Assembly: GCA_002914845.1 (NCBI GenBank)
Contig: JXTC01000004.1
Coordinates: 2,103,600 to 2,167,599 of the forward strand
Source: Trema orientale
Lineage: Eukaryota > Streptophyta > Magnoliopsida > Rosales > Cannabaceae
Reading direction: 5' to 3'
Length of the DNA: 64,000 bases
Shown here: one piece after another, positions 11,344 through 23,900 of the stretch
Layout of the letters: each line of letters starts with the position of its first letter
How positions within the stretch are numbered: the stretch's first letter is position 1
The notes under the pieces: generated by a model
Told to the model about the DNA's origin: nothing
Seen by the model: the letters and a program-made list of their open reading frames with translations, nothing else
The model's database searches: none
Program-made: the position numbers and the translations under genes

Positions 11344-13347
11344 TTAGCAGTGTTTCTCAACAATTTTTTGGAGACGAAGTCTAAGCTCATGAGGATTGGA
11401 GAGCATCACCATGTGGTCAGCTCCCAAAATGACCTCCACCTCTTTAGTTTGGCTGTTCTCGATGAGCCATCTTTGGAAATCTTCATCCATAGACCCATCT
11501 TTTTCACACACCACGAAAGCCCTTTGGACTGACCCAAATTTTTCTTCTGTTAGCAAGGACTCCTTTGCCAAGTCTTCTGAGAACATACCACTTGGTCTTA
11601 CCATCATCTTAGCTAGTTCTAGATCCTATATTTAAAACATAAATAAATGAATAAATAAATAAGTTCCTTTTTTTTTTCCCCTTTTTCTAATATTGGAAAA
11701 GAGGCTTATTGAAATTGCTTTAGTAAGATCTCAGTATAATGTACTCACCTCTGGTTGGCAGCACTGATAGGCATTGTTTGCCAAGTATTTTGGTCCCACA
11801 CTGACTACCGTTTTTGGCTTTTCAGGTCCATTGTTGACAGAGACCTGGAAATCCATGAGGGATTCTGTTGAAGTCCTATTAAAGAACTTGTTTAAGAAAA
11901 GACACCCAAAACTAGATGATTAGAAAGAGCTGCATCTTCTTGAAATGTGCATATGCAACTAAAAGTTTGAGAAGTCCTCCATATATATATATATATAGTT
12001 TGAAAGAACTTGGGGGAGTGAAGATTTTTTTTTTTTTTTTTCAATGGGGACATATTTATCAAGAAAAAAAATGCTTAAATATTAACATAAGAAATAATTT
12101 TTTCTTACAAAATACCATTACATAATTAAAGGACATAGATGGACATATATATATGACAATATTAGATAATGAAAACATTTTTTNCTAAGATAGGTTTGGA
12201 GAGAGACAAAACATAACATAAAATAGTCATAACATATATATTTTTTTATTTGTCTCTTTTGTAGTAACTCCTTTTTTTTTTCCTCTATTAAACTTTTTTA
12301 ATTTATTCTATTCACACATGACATTTGGGTTATCTGTGTTTGGTAGTCTGGGAAAAATTGGAAGGAAAGAAAATAATAGAGAGAAAAATAAAGGAAAAAT
12401 GGAAAAATAAGTGTTTGATAGGAGATAGGAGAGAAAAGAGGGAAGAAAGAAAAAATGGATGGAAAAAATAGCATGCGAGTCCCATTATTTTTTAGTCTCT
12501 AAATTGGATAGAAAATTGAAAGAAAAAAATACTTATAATGAGTATTAAATTATACTTTTATCATCAATTTTAAAATAAATTAATATAAGTAAAAAGTATA
12601 ATATGTAATTTCATAATTTCACCATTTTTTTTCTTTCATGCATACCAAACACCACAAAGAAAAATTATTTTTCTTTCCATCACATATATTCTTTTTCGCA
12701 TAGTATATTTTCCTTCCTTTCATTTTTCTTTCCTTCCTACCAAATATAGCTTTAAAGTTGAATTGAATCCCAAAATTAATTTATTAGAGAATAGACTATA
12801 AAAGAAATTGTATGAATTTTATTTTATTTTTCAGTCTGGACAATATTACATATAATTTCCACTAGACCCAGTAATCAATATAGCTCTGGCCCTGAGAAAG
12901 GACGTACGTACTTTTTTTCATCTGATCTATTGTAACATATATATTCCTATCATAAATATCAAAGACTTTTAGAGTATACCTCTTGAAGAAGACTTGCAGG
13001 TGGAGATCGAGTGTTTGGAGCAAGAGCTGTCACATAAATTGCTACCAAGATCTTCTCTGGGAAAGACTCCATAGCTAAAGAAATTATATGCCTCCATAGC
13101 TGTGACCAACCAAAACCACCTTCTCATTATTTTGAGGTAGAGACTCCATAAACTCCATCAAGGGTTGAGCATACTCAGAAAAGGAAGTGATCTGGTCAAC
13201 TCTCTTTGGGTCGGCGCCACAGCCACTCATGTCCAAGGCAGTGACTCGGTGACCCAATGATTTGACCAGCGGGACAAGCTTGTACCAGCACCATGCCCCA
13301 TGGCAGAGTCCATGAACCAAAACGAAGTGAGTCCTTTTCTCGGCCAT
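11344..13347 (-). pseudogene. Methylesterase 2 of the array, single-base frameshift in exon 1
   Basis: Three exons in the same layout as methylesterase 1: 13347-12980, 11886-11749 and 11625-11344, all with GT-AG borders. Exon 1 reads MAEKRTHFVLVHGLCHGAW through LVGHSYGGI and then meets TAA at once. Alignment with methylesterase 1 shows one base missing just after the GHSYGG nucleophile motif (13083-13092). The exon is 368 nt where 369 would be in frame, and the shifted frame continues with recognisable family sequence to the donor. Exons 2 and 3 are open and keep VCEKDG and GADHMVM. Either this is a very young pseudogene or the missing base is an assembly error. If the base were restored, the gene would look functional. 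Intron 1 hosts a TIR element (12333-12752). Confidence 0.8.
12333..12752. repeat. TIR element inside intron 1 of methylesterase 2
   Basis: The left end is CTGTGTTTGGTAG and the right end CTACCAAATATAGC. Purine-rich GGAAGGAAAGAAAAT tracts on the left mirror pyrimidine-rich TTTCCTTCC tracts on the right, over about 420 bp. The centre is AT-rich. There is no coding capacity. It lies in the sense intron of the methylesterase gene and explains the unusual intron length (about 1.1 kb against about 0.2 kb in methylesterase 1). Exact ends are approximate. Confidence 0.6.
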
Positions 13348-14154
13348 TTTTCTTTTGCCACATAAATCAGTAACCTATTTTTCTTTCTGGAGATTATAAG
13401 AGACTGAGATCAAGATATCCCCTTTTATTAGTTTGAAGTGTTGTTATATGTGTACAAAACTAATTGTCCAACATTAAATCTTTTCAATGTTTCTGTTAGG
13501 CTGTAGGTTAAATTTTTAATGTTGGACTTTATTAAATTTGTGGGAAGAATTAAATATCAATAATGTAATAGTTTCTTATTCTAAAACTTTAGTTATATAT
13601 TAAACAAATGGTAATCCGTGAAATAATTGGGAATCACATTGAATAGAATATAAACTCTTCACTATATTATGGAGTTCTTTAATCCGATAGAACCCACTAA
13701 TCTTTCTCCAAATATATATATTTTTATCTAATTATTAGATAGGTCGACCCCGTTTACTCCAATCCTGTGCCTACAATTTTAGGTTTTTTTTTTTTTTTTT
13801 TAACTTTCTGTTTATTGAGAGCAACATGTTGGCATTTGATATTAGACATGATTGAGTTTGAGCCTCAATCCCGAAGGTACCTTTCAAAATCATTAGTGTA
13901 ACGTCAAAACCCTGTTTTGGAAAAGGTACCATGCTTAATAGTTGAGAAAAAAATAGTATTTATTATCATTGGTGGAACTAGTACATAATAATAATGTGGA
14001 ATCAAGTTAGTTCCACCTACTGTATTGGTTACGTTCTTTTTTTTTTTTTTGAAACACTATATTGGTTACATTTTAGTTCACATATATAATAATGCATCAC
14101 TAATAGCGGTTCATAGCATAACTCTTGTTTGATATTGAGCTTGCAACAATCAAT

Positions 14155-14724
14155 TTAGCTCAGTTTTTCCACAATTTTTCGGAGATAGATACAGAGTTCT
14201 TGGGGCTTTGAAAGCATGACCATGTGGTCAGCTCCCAAAATCAACTCCACCTCTTTCATTTTACCACTCTTAATGATCCAGCTATTGAATACTTGCCCCA
14301 GACACCCATCTTTCTCAGACAGCACAAGAACCCCTCGGACTGACCCGAAAATTTCCTCTCTTAGCAAGGCCTTTTGCCAAGTCTTTAAAGAACAACCCAT
14401 TTGGCCTTACCATCATCTTTGCTAGTTCTAGGTCCTACACTTAACCCAAAAAAAAAAGAAAGAAATAAATAAAAATAGGTCAACCTTTTGAGATAGAATC
14501 CGAAGTCCTAACAAGACTTTATATGTGTATTTGATTTACTAAGTCACCTCTGTTTGGCAGCATTGATAAAGCTTGGCTTCCAAGTTTGGCGCAACAGCCA
14601 CTCATGTCCAAGGCAGTGACCCGGTGACCCAATGATTTGAGCAATGGGATAAGCTTGTACCAGCACCATGCTTCCATGGCAGAAACCATGAACCAGAACA
14701 AAGTGATGCGTTTTCTCAGCCTTT
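14155..14724 (-). pseudogene. Methylesterase 3 of the array, decayed
   Basis: Clear remains of the same gene family with four separate lesions. The start codon is AAG instead of ATG (14722-14724). One extra A near 14670 shifts the frame within the CHGAW motif. A deletion fuses the middle of exon 1 (after DMSGC) to the second half of exon 2 (KLYQCCQTE in its proper frame), removing intron 1 and the GHSYGG nucleophile. Exon 3 (14434-14155) lost two bases near 14370. Exon 3 otherwise keeps LSEKDG and GADHMVM. The fused exon ends at 14548 with GAG before a GT donor. No functional product is expected. Confidence 0.88.
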
Positions 14725-15344
14725 TTTTTTGGCTCCTAAATTAATAAGCTGCTTTGCTTCCTGGCTCTCTAATATTTAATGATTAAGATATATGTTTTTG
14801 TGTGCTAAAACTGTTCTGAACAAAATCAGTGAACATCTCTGAATGATCCATCAATTCTCTGTTTTCAACGGTTTCTTTTTCTTTATATTGTTGCAAGATT
14901 GGATAAGATATCAATGATTTGTATGTATAGTTGTGGAACTCAAATAAGTCATAAGTGACTGTTTTGCCCTTCCATCATTTGACTCTTTCTTTTTTTAGTA
15001 ATGTTATACAACTTGACAAATTATCTTGAATGACTTAACTAATGTGACATTATATTATTGTCGATATAGTTTTTTTTTAACTAGGCTTATTACATGTCAC
15101 CTAAACTGTCACATTTTAAAGTTATTTTTTCATGAAAAAGCATTTCTTCTTCTTTTTTCGGATGATAACGACACAATTCACGTGTTGAATTTTTTTTCTT
15201 CTTTACAACATGTTGTCTCATAAGCAGGCAATTTCAGAGACAAAACATGATCGATGGCACCAAACTCTCATGGCTTGTTCTGTATATTACTCCAACCCAA
15301 CTTTGGATGCATGACGCGCTATCCACAAAGAAAAAAATACCGTT

Positions 15345-16095
15345 TGGTCCACTCATTCTTATTCATTCCAATTATATACCCATTGGAGGGGTATTTGTTT
15401 CAACAATTCTAGTTTTTCCATTCAAATGGTCCATTAGAATGTGTGTTTATTTCAACAATTCAGTTTTTCTATTCAAATGTCACATCAGTCATATCAACAA
15501 TTGAAATAATATTTTTCCTTCTTGTGATGGGAATGAAGCTCCCTTTTTATTTTCGAATGGTCCATTCTAATGCCTTACACTCTAATTACAACTCATTCTA
15601 CTTTATTTCACTTTAAATGTCTCTCATTCCAATTATAATCGATTCTATAATTTTTATTTAAATACACTTATTCAAATGAGCGTACTAAATGAGTTAGCTT
15701 ACTCTATAGAATTATTAAGAGGTACCATCTCACAAACAAGATATGCATGTTTGGTTCGCTTATTTGAATGTGTGTATTTGAATGAAAATTGTAGAATGGG
15801 TTATAATTAGAATGGGAGACATTTGAATGGAAAAAATAGTGGAATGTGTTGTAATTAGAATGGGAGCATTGGAATGGACCATTCAAAAACATCTCCTCCC
15901 CTCCATTCTCATTCAAGACACAAAAAAACCATTCCAATGGTTAACTTTTTAGATGGACCATTTGAATGGAAAAACTGAATTGTTGAAACAAACACACACT
16001 CTAAAAGATCATTTGAATAGAAAAACTAAATTGTTGAAACAAACACACATTCAAATGGATTTTCCATTCCAATGGAATGGAATGGTTGAAACAAA
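15345..16095. repeat. Long palindromic (foldback) element
   Basis: The left arm (about 15345-15680) and right arm (about 15770-16095) are reverse complements of each other. Examples are CCATTCAAATGGTCCATT against ATGGACCATTTGAATGG, TTTCAACAATTCAGTTTTTC against GAAAAACTGAATTGTTGAAA, and GAATGGGAGACATTTGAATG against CACTTTAAATGTCTCTCATT. The ends carry CCATTCC/GGAATGG repeats. There is no coding capacity. Boundaries are approximate. Confidence 0.65.
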
Positions 16096-18314
16096 TGGAT
16101 TTTCCATAATTTCCATTTTTAAACTCCAATAGTGAAGTTCATTTTCAATTAGCGTCTTATGCTATATATATCACTTTTGGTATAACAGATAAAAGAATGA
16201 GAATGGACTGTATTTGTTTATAGAATCTTTTATTTTCTATACTATATTTGACCGGATAATTTATTTGGTTGACTAAAATAGTCCATAAATATTTGAGATT
16301 ATTTATCACTTTCAAATAAATGGGATTTGTAATCTCGAGCTCTAATCCTGGGTTCCATATTTGTCACGCCCCACTCTCGAAGATGTGCACCGCATACTTA
16401 CAAGATGAAGCCTTATAAATATGCAAAATATCTATCTATAATCTACAAAAATAAAGAAGAATTAAACTCCAATAAATACCTATAAATCATGTATAACTCA
16501 AAAATTTCTTTAAATCTCCAAATACTCAAAATAAATATTGTCAACTAAAAGCTATAATTAATAGATTTGTACTAATTAACCTTTTGAATCTGTACAATAT
16601 TTTTATAAGATATAACAAACATCTTCCATACCAAATTCTGAATATCAAAGCAGGGTTTCTTAAAGAGTCCATTATTAAATTACTAATATGAGTCCATTAT
16701 TAAATTACTAATATAACTCCAAATAATATTTAATAGTTAAGGTTCTTTTGTCTTTTCTTTTATCATTATATTATATATAAAATATAAATAAATTCCATTT
16801 TTTGAACGGGTTGTCACAATTTTAAAATGTATTTTTTATTCATTTATTTAAATCTAATTAAAACTAATTTATCATTTAGTTTCAAATTTATAAAATAAAT
16901 TAGTTCTAATCTAATGTAATTCAATACGACACCAAATACAAGATAATATACAATGCACAATTCATAATCTTATTCTATCCCACATACCAAATGTATCTCA
17001 TTAATACTAGCGCACCTCGGCATCTCTTTCCTTCCCTTTCGCTTCATTGGTTTTTCTTCTTTTTAAAAAAAAAAAAAAGAATAAAAAATGCTTTCATTAA
17101 TAATAGAAAGTAAGTACAATACCCATTTAAAGGTATCAATATACAAATTAGACAATGGAGGAATTTTGCGCTTTATAGCTAGGATCCTCACGAAATCTAC
17201 CCGAAAAAATGGGACTCATGTGGATCACTGTTGTGATGCATTTCAATAGAGCTCTCCACTTCTTTTGGCTCGTTGTACTCTCTACTCAATTGTTAGTGTC
17301 TCTCGCTTCGAATTCAAAAGCCATGGAAGTGTAAATACTATTATGTAAACTATCCAGATCTATGTCAAAAATAATACCAATGTAGAAATTAACCACACTA
17401 AAAGGATTAAAAATTTAAAATCCATCTAAAACCAAATATATCTAGATCTAGACGGACTAAATTGATTAAAAAAAAATCTAAAATCACCACATAGCAAGAT
17501 TTGAGTGAAATAAAACATACATATCTAAATCTAAGTAGAATTATACCTTACCGAATGAAAGGATTATTCAAAGAAACAACGAATAAAAAAACTATAAAAT
17601 TCCTTATCGAAGAGAAAAATTCAAAAATCTCTCTCCGGTGGGTTAAAAGAAGGAAAAAAAAGACTCAGACCGGTTACAAAAAAAAGGAAACGAGAGAGAA
17701 AAAGTAGGAGAGTCCCGTTATGTTCAAATGCCGGCTTCATTGTATGTTGCATCAGCTCTTCTTGATAATATTTTTAATCTGAGGCCTAGATTTCATACAC
17801 AGGGATTACAGAATCCTAGCTATTGGTCCCGGAAAGATTTCATAGCACCTATTAAATCCTAGCTATTTTTTATGTTGCTTATTGCTATCTTCAACATAAA
17901 TATGTAAGATATAATATTAATATTCTCCATTCTTTTTTCCCTTTTCTTTTTTCTTTTTTCCCTTTTCTTTTTACTTTTTTCCGGATCATTCTAATCTATA
18001 TCCACCCAATATATCATAGTGATGTATTGTCATAAATCATTAGGGCAACCTTACACAGAATATTCAATTTACTTTTACGGATTCTTTTGACTTTGGAGCT
18101 TATCATAATTACGTTTCATTTTATACTTTTAAATAGTTATTATTGCTAATTACAGTTTATCCACAACTGCTGAGTGTGATAAATTCCCAAAAAAAAAAAA
18201 AAAAAAGATCACATCCGTTTTTGAAAGGGAAAATAACATTGATAAAAAATAAAAATGAAACCTTATTGAAAACCTTAAATGAAATTAAGGTCAATACTAT
18301 ATTTTACGGAATAA
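16096..18314. other. Intergenic stretch without a recognisable gene
   Basis: AT-rich DNA between the decayed methylesterase 3 and methylesterase 4. A TGTCACGCCCC motif at 16362, like the start of some Gypsy LTRs, is the only transposon hint and cannot be extended. Short homopolymer runs (A at about 17067 and 18188) and a TTTTCCC-repeat stretch near 17935-17980 are present. No gene could be supported. Confidence 0.5.
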
Positions 18315-19587
18315 CTATGATAATTTCTCAGCAACATTGGTTAAACATTGGCAAAGTTCCTTTGGCTTTGAGATCATCACCATATGATCAGCTCCTCTAA
18401 TCAACATTACATCTTCTTCATTCAGTGTTGGATTGTTCCCAATCATCCACCGTTGAAATTCTTCCTTCATCACCTCATCTTCTTCGCAGACGATGAAAAC
18501 CCGATTGACCGACCCGAATTTCGCTTCAGTCAGCAGACCATCTTTGGCAAAGTCATCCAAGAAAAGCCCAGAAGGCCTTACTAATAATTTGGCCAATTCT
18601 AAATCCTGCATTATTTAACATGTTACTATTATCCCTTAGTTATACACCAATATGCACAACTAGATAGAAATTAAAAAAATAAATAAATAAATGCAACCAT
18701 TGTTAGCCATTTATAGTACTAACAAAGCTGTGTTATATATACTTGCCTCTAGTTTAGAGTGCGGGTACATCTTGGTTCTCATATATTCTGGACCAAAGAT
18801 GACTGAAATTGGTCGATCTTCTTGGTATGTAATTTGGCAATCTAATAGGGATTCCAATGCTGTCCTCTTGAAGAACTTTTTAATTCCCATATCACAACCA
18901 TTATTTGGAAAATAAGAAAAAGACCCTTTCATTAGCATAATAACAATGATAAAATACATAAAATAAATAACAACTATTACTACTGATGATAGCTAAGTTT
19001 AGGAGCCTATCGAGTCAAATGACGCATTTGACATTGCAAAAAGTTAACTACTTCTACATCATAAGATATATACCGAAGGCTACTAGCATTTCACCACAGA
19101 AATAGAAGATTGTGATTAGTGAGACGTGTTAATAAAACAGCCTTTGTATGAAAAAAAAAAAAAAAAAAAAATGAAAATGAAAACCATTTGCAAGAGTTCT
19201 ATTAATATTTCGTACTTCTTGTATGAGAACTCCGGGGGGAGAGTTGTAATTGGGCAAGTAAGCAGTCAAGAAAACTGCAACCGAAATCTTTTGAGGAAAG
19301 CTCTCCATGGCTAGAGATATGCAGAGACCAGCATAGCTATGCCCCACCAGAATCACTTTCTGGTCATGAGGGAGGGAAGCCATGAACTCCATTAGGGGTT
19401 GGACGTAGTCATAAACGGAGGATACCTCGTTGACTTGCTTGGGACTGACCCCCGAAGCGCCGAGGTCTAAGGCGGTGACGCGGTGGTTACCGGCCAGTTT
19501 GAGCAGGCTGATGAGCTTGTACCAACACCATGCTCCATGACAAGCCCCATGAACCAGAACAAAGTGCTTTGCTCCTGCTCCTCCCAT
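18315..19587 (-). CDS. Methylesterase 4 of the array (SABP2/MES family), intact, with a GC-AG intron
   Basis: Exons 19587-19216, 18875-18747 and 18605-18315 give 263 residues. The protein starts MGGAGAKHFVLVHGACHGAW. The nucleophile is Ser84 in GHSYAG (the other copies have GHSYGG), the acid is in VCEEDE and the base is in GADHMVM, so the catalytic triad is intact. It is the most diverged member: it lacks three residues in exon 2 and has extra residues before the catalytic His (NNPTLNEEDVM). Intron 2 starts with GC (GAG before GCAAGT), where the other copies have GTGAGT. The start was chosen at the family N-terminus, although the frame is open 132 bases further upstream. The role is hydrolysis of a small methyl ester, substrate unknown, probably cytosolic. 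Confidence 0.87.
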
Positions 19588-20963
19588 TTTAACTTCTTTT
19601 GGATTCTTTTGCGGACAAGGAATGTGACTGTGTGTGTCTTTGTTAACCTTTTGGAGTGAATTTTGGAAACGAAGAAAGCAAGATATAAATATGAGTGGGA
19701 GTACTGTAACGGATAACACTTTGGCCGGAGAAAAGACATTGACACATAATGAAACGTCTCCATATTGAGTTCTCAGTAGTGGCTGCCTCCTTACTTTTTT
19801 CGGCCGTTACTTTCAATTTTTCAACACGTTATCATTTGAAAATTCAAGTACGGAAACGTTTCTTATTAACTAGTTCCACAATTTGGGATTTTTTAGTTTA
19901 ATGATTAGTGATTCTTATCCTTCTAGAAAAGTTTCGTGTTGCAAAAAAAATTAATATAGGCATGATCGGATCCACTTACAATTGAACCAGAATCAAATTT
20001 CAAATTATTGCAAAATAGAACTTTTCTGAAACAAAAAGGAATCACTAATTATTAAATTAAACGTCCCAAATTATGGAATTTGAATTTTCTTCCTTTGAGA
20101 GTTTCAGGCTGATTAGATTCATTAACTAGGAATACTTCCTTAAATTGTCAAATGCAATTTTACTACAATTTTTCTTCATCTTGGTATATCAGACACATGT
20201 ATAGAATCATCCATTAAAGTAATAAACCCATTATCAATTTGCTCCAGAAATAAACCTTGTTTAGTTGTTTTACTTGGAAACCAATGAGCATAGGAAGAAC
20301 GAAATCCCAATTGATTACTGACATGTGATAAAGACCAGGCATTCCTGGCCAACATGCCGACCATAACCAGCTCAGTTTAGATGGAAGTTGACCAATGGAA
20401 TTAACTTATGATGTTAATGAATACCAAATGTCAAATTTGGACGATATGACAGGAACCAGTCTATATTATATGCATCAACAATGATGGGGCCAAACATGTG
20501 ATTGACCACGAAACGCTAGCATACTGATAGGTACGTTCCTATGAGGAATTGAATCTCAGACCGTGTGCGAGCAAATCACGAACCTGACTAAACTTATAAT
20601 TAACCCCTTTACATAGTGAAAGTTGATCTTTGTTGTCCTGATTTTTCCATTACAAGTATATACAAGACAAGGGACGCGTCAAGAAACTATGGATGAGCCA
20701 TGCATGATTCGAAATAAAGGAGGGAGAAGATAGAAAGTAGAATATTTACAAAACGATAAAAACAACCCATTGTCCACTTTGGATCCACTTCTTTGTCACA
20801 CACACACCAGAATAGACTTGTACTTGACTCAGCAGCTTTCCTGTACAAAAGGCTGAAGATTTTTAGGATATGTTACTACACACAGATCTTTGGACAACGA
20901 GAATTTATCTTACGTATTGAAGAGATAATAAGTGGCACCACTGAAGAACTAAGATGATCAAGC
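19588..20963. other. Intergenic stretch between methylesterase 4 and ATG101
   Basis: It contains the upstream region of methylesterase 4 and the 3' flank of ATG101, which are head-to-tail on the minus strand. No further gene, tRNA or clear repeat was recognised. The open frames here have no recognisable protein features. Confidence 0.5.
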
Positions 20964-23900
20964 TCAGCTAAGCATGGTTGGATGCCCAGTCTGGAGCATC
21001 CTCTTGAACATGTCCATCCCAAATGCAGATTCCGAAGAACTGAACCCAGCAGCAAAAAATTCACTTGGTTTAGTTATGAGCTTCAGTAAAACTTCTTAAC
21101 AAACATTTACCTTCAAAAATGACTTATTGATAAAGACGAGCAAAATTGACGGCAAGTCAATCAAGTGTTTTTTTTTTTTTTTTTCCATTGTAGGACTTAA
21201 CTAATGACCACCAGGTCCACCACTTATTACAAAGGTAAAGGAAAATAAGTCACACACCCGTCACTACCAAGATCTGAACCCCCAAACTCACACACACATC
21301 CCTCAAACTTTGGACCAACTAAATTAGGCTTGGCAAGTCAATCAAGTTCATCTAACCACAAGACATAAATTCAGATATTTCTCGTTGAATAAAATAGCAG
21401 CTTGCTAGTCAGCAGAAGCTATTACAAAGATCTAAACACAGACCCAAGGCTGACCTCTGTTATAAACAAACTCTAGCTTGTACAACCTGATAATCTAGAG
21501 GTAATAACATCAGCAAATTGTGGGATAATAATGACTAAAACCCAAAAAGTGATGCAACGAAAACAACATTGCCATTTGCCACAGTAGTCAGGAAATATTT
21601 TTGTTTTAGTGTTTCAAACCAAAACAAGTTGAATAAAGTTTTTGTATGTTTCTATGTAGTGAAGTACAATTCATCCAATGAAAGCCACTTTGTGATATAT
21701 CGATAAGCACGAACATAAATAAAGTACAACTCGTTAAGGTGAGGTGGAGAAAAGACAAGTCACCTGGGTATAGTAATTTCATAAGGATAAGAGACTACAC
21801 CCCCCTGATTTGGTATGGGAGGAACGTGATCCTTCTTCTCATTCACAAATTTTATTATTTGAAACAGAACCTCACGAAGAGATGCTTCAAGTGCTGCCCT
21901 TCGAGCACTTCTTTCTTCCAAGGCATTCTCTAATCATAGGTCCAACAAAAATGAAAATTCAGTCTAACCCTTTAGGAGTGAAGCTGTAGAATTCTTAATT
22001 CAAATAAAAAACTAAGTGCACCTCCTGGTTCAACTACAACTTTGGAACGGTGAGACTTGCTAGAATGTGTCCTTGGGAGATGGGACACATTCAAATTGAT
22101 ATACCACTGCTCCCAATACAAGCGTTCTGTTTTGTTAGTGAACCAAGAGGCTTGTTTATTCTTCACTTCATAGAATGACAAACATATCTGCACCATATAT
22201 ACCTAAGTTAATTAGCAAACATTTACAACTTTAAGCTGATCAGAGAACCTGTTTATCGAGAAGGGAACATTATGAATGTTAGTCACAATCATGTAGAATT
22301 GTTACCCTAGACTGCATAATGTCAAGATCAAAACCTGGACGAATGAAACATAACTGAGAAGTAATGACGTCACTATACAAATCCCTCAACCATGGAACTA
22401 AAAGAAAAAAAAAAAAGAAGAAAACTCCGTACACTTCAAAGACTATGTACTTGCTAGAAAATAGAAAACAATACATTTTTCATAATTTTGAAATAACGAT
22501 TGGTTATCTACACATTTAAAAGTCAACCCATAAACCACATTATGTCGTTAATTGAAGCCAACCAATATCTACAAACCTGACTCTTTTTGTTGGGGTGTTT
22601 CTCTACCCAACTAATAAATTGCTCTATCTTCTCATCGATTTTCTTCTCGATTTCAAAATCTCCACATTGGACCTATACAACAGGAAATGTTAAAATAGAA
22701 CACCAAATACCCAAGCCTGACATCAACAAAATGAGAACTTCATTTAATAACATAGAAGTAATAGTCAAACAACCATTAGTCATCTAATAGGAATATAAGA
22801 TAGAAGCTTTATTGCTTCAGGTGTTAGTAATTTGCAAATTTCAATTGAAAACTAAATTAAGACATTATTTGGTCAAAGATAAAAGGTTTTACATATGTAA
22901 AGGTCAAGGGAACATATGCTGAAGTAAAAGATTACATATTTGATGACTAACAATCATGAGAAAGACTAATCCAACAAAAGATAAGAACTATAGTGAAGTA
23001 ATCAAGTATTGCTTACATATGTAATTTCAAAAAGTTCCAAATCAGCATCTTTGGGGCGCACAAGACCTAGAGCCCGATGAAACAAAATCGTGTGTAGTAT
23101 GCCTGAAGTCAATTTCATGATAGTGTCAGAGAGGTGAAAAGGAAAAACCACTTAAAAATTACTAATTCAGTGGTTGACAACTGAATAGCTAAATTCTTGA
23201 AGAAAAAAAAAAAAAAAAGATCAGGGGAAGACTGGAACATCAGGGGAAAAAAGATCAACCACCAGAATGATTCACTTTTTGGTTTCTTTGATCATAAAGA
23301 GAGAGAAAAACCATATGAAAAGAAAGAAAAAAAAACATTATTCTAGTTATAAATCTAATTTGCCATCATCATAGATACAAATCCCAGTGGACGGGTCTAA
23401 ATAGTTATTCTAGTTACACCAATATGATTAAGTGTCAATGGTTAGGGCCAATGAATCAAGCCAAAGCTGAAATCTCCCCTGCATCCCAACTTACTTTTAT
23501 TTTTCAACACCTAGTAATGGTATACGCATGAGTTTATTCATCTAACGCCCATACTCTCACTCTCATTCTCAACAAGAGTTGCCCACAAATTTGAGGGGAA
23601 AAAAAAAAAGTTAAGAATAAAAATACGAACTTGGCAAAAGTTAAAACACAGTGATACTTTGAAACGAGTCCCGTTTAAGATTACCAAGTCAATGATTGAA
23701 ATAGAACCATGCAAAACAGATGATTAAGCATATTAATCACAGAATTTGCAACCATATACATTGAACCACGACAACAGACCCACTCCTAATACAAGTGAGT
23801 TTACATATACCAAAACCACTATCCGCTTCAAAGACCTAAAATTGAGCTCTACTTTGGCCAAATTCCATTGGATCATACAACTATGTTCTCGATATTTTGC

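Noticed and set aside
5898..19587. Hydroxynitrile lyases instead of methylesterases
   Set aside because: The fold and triad are shared, but methionine follows the catalytic GADH and the lyase-specific lysine is not there. SABP2/MES is the better fit.
20500..20620. Possible tRNA gene or transposon coding fragment
   Set aside because: No cloverleaf with A and B boxes could be drawn, and no protein motif was found. No tRNA or rRNA gene was recognised anywhere in the window.
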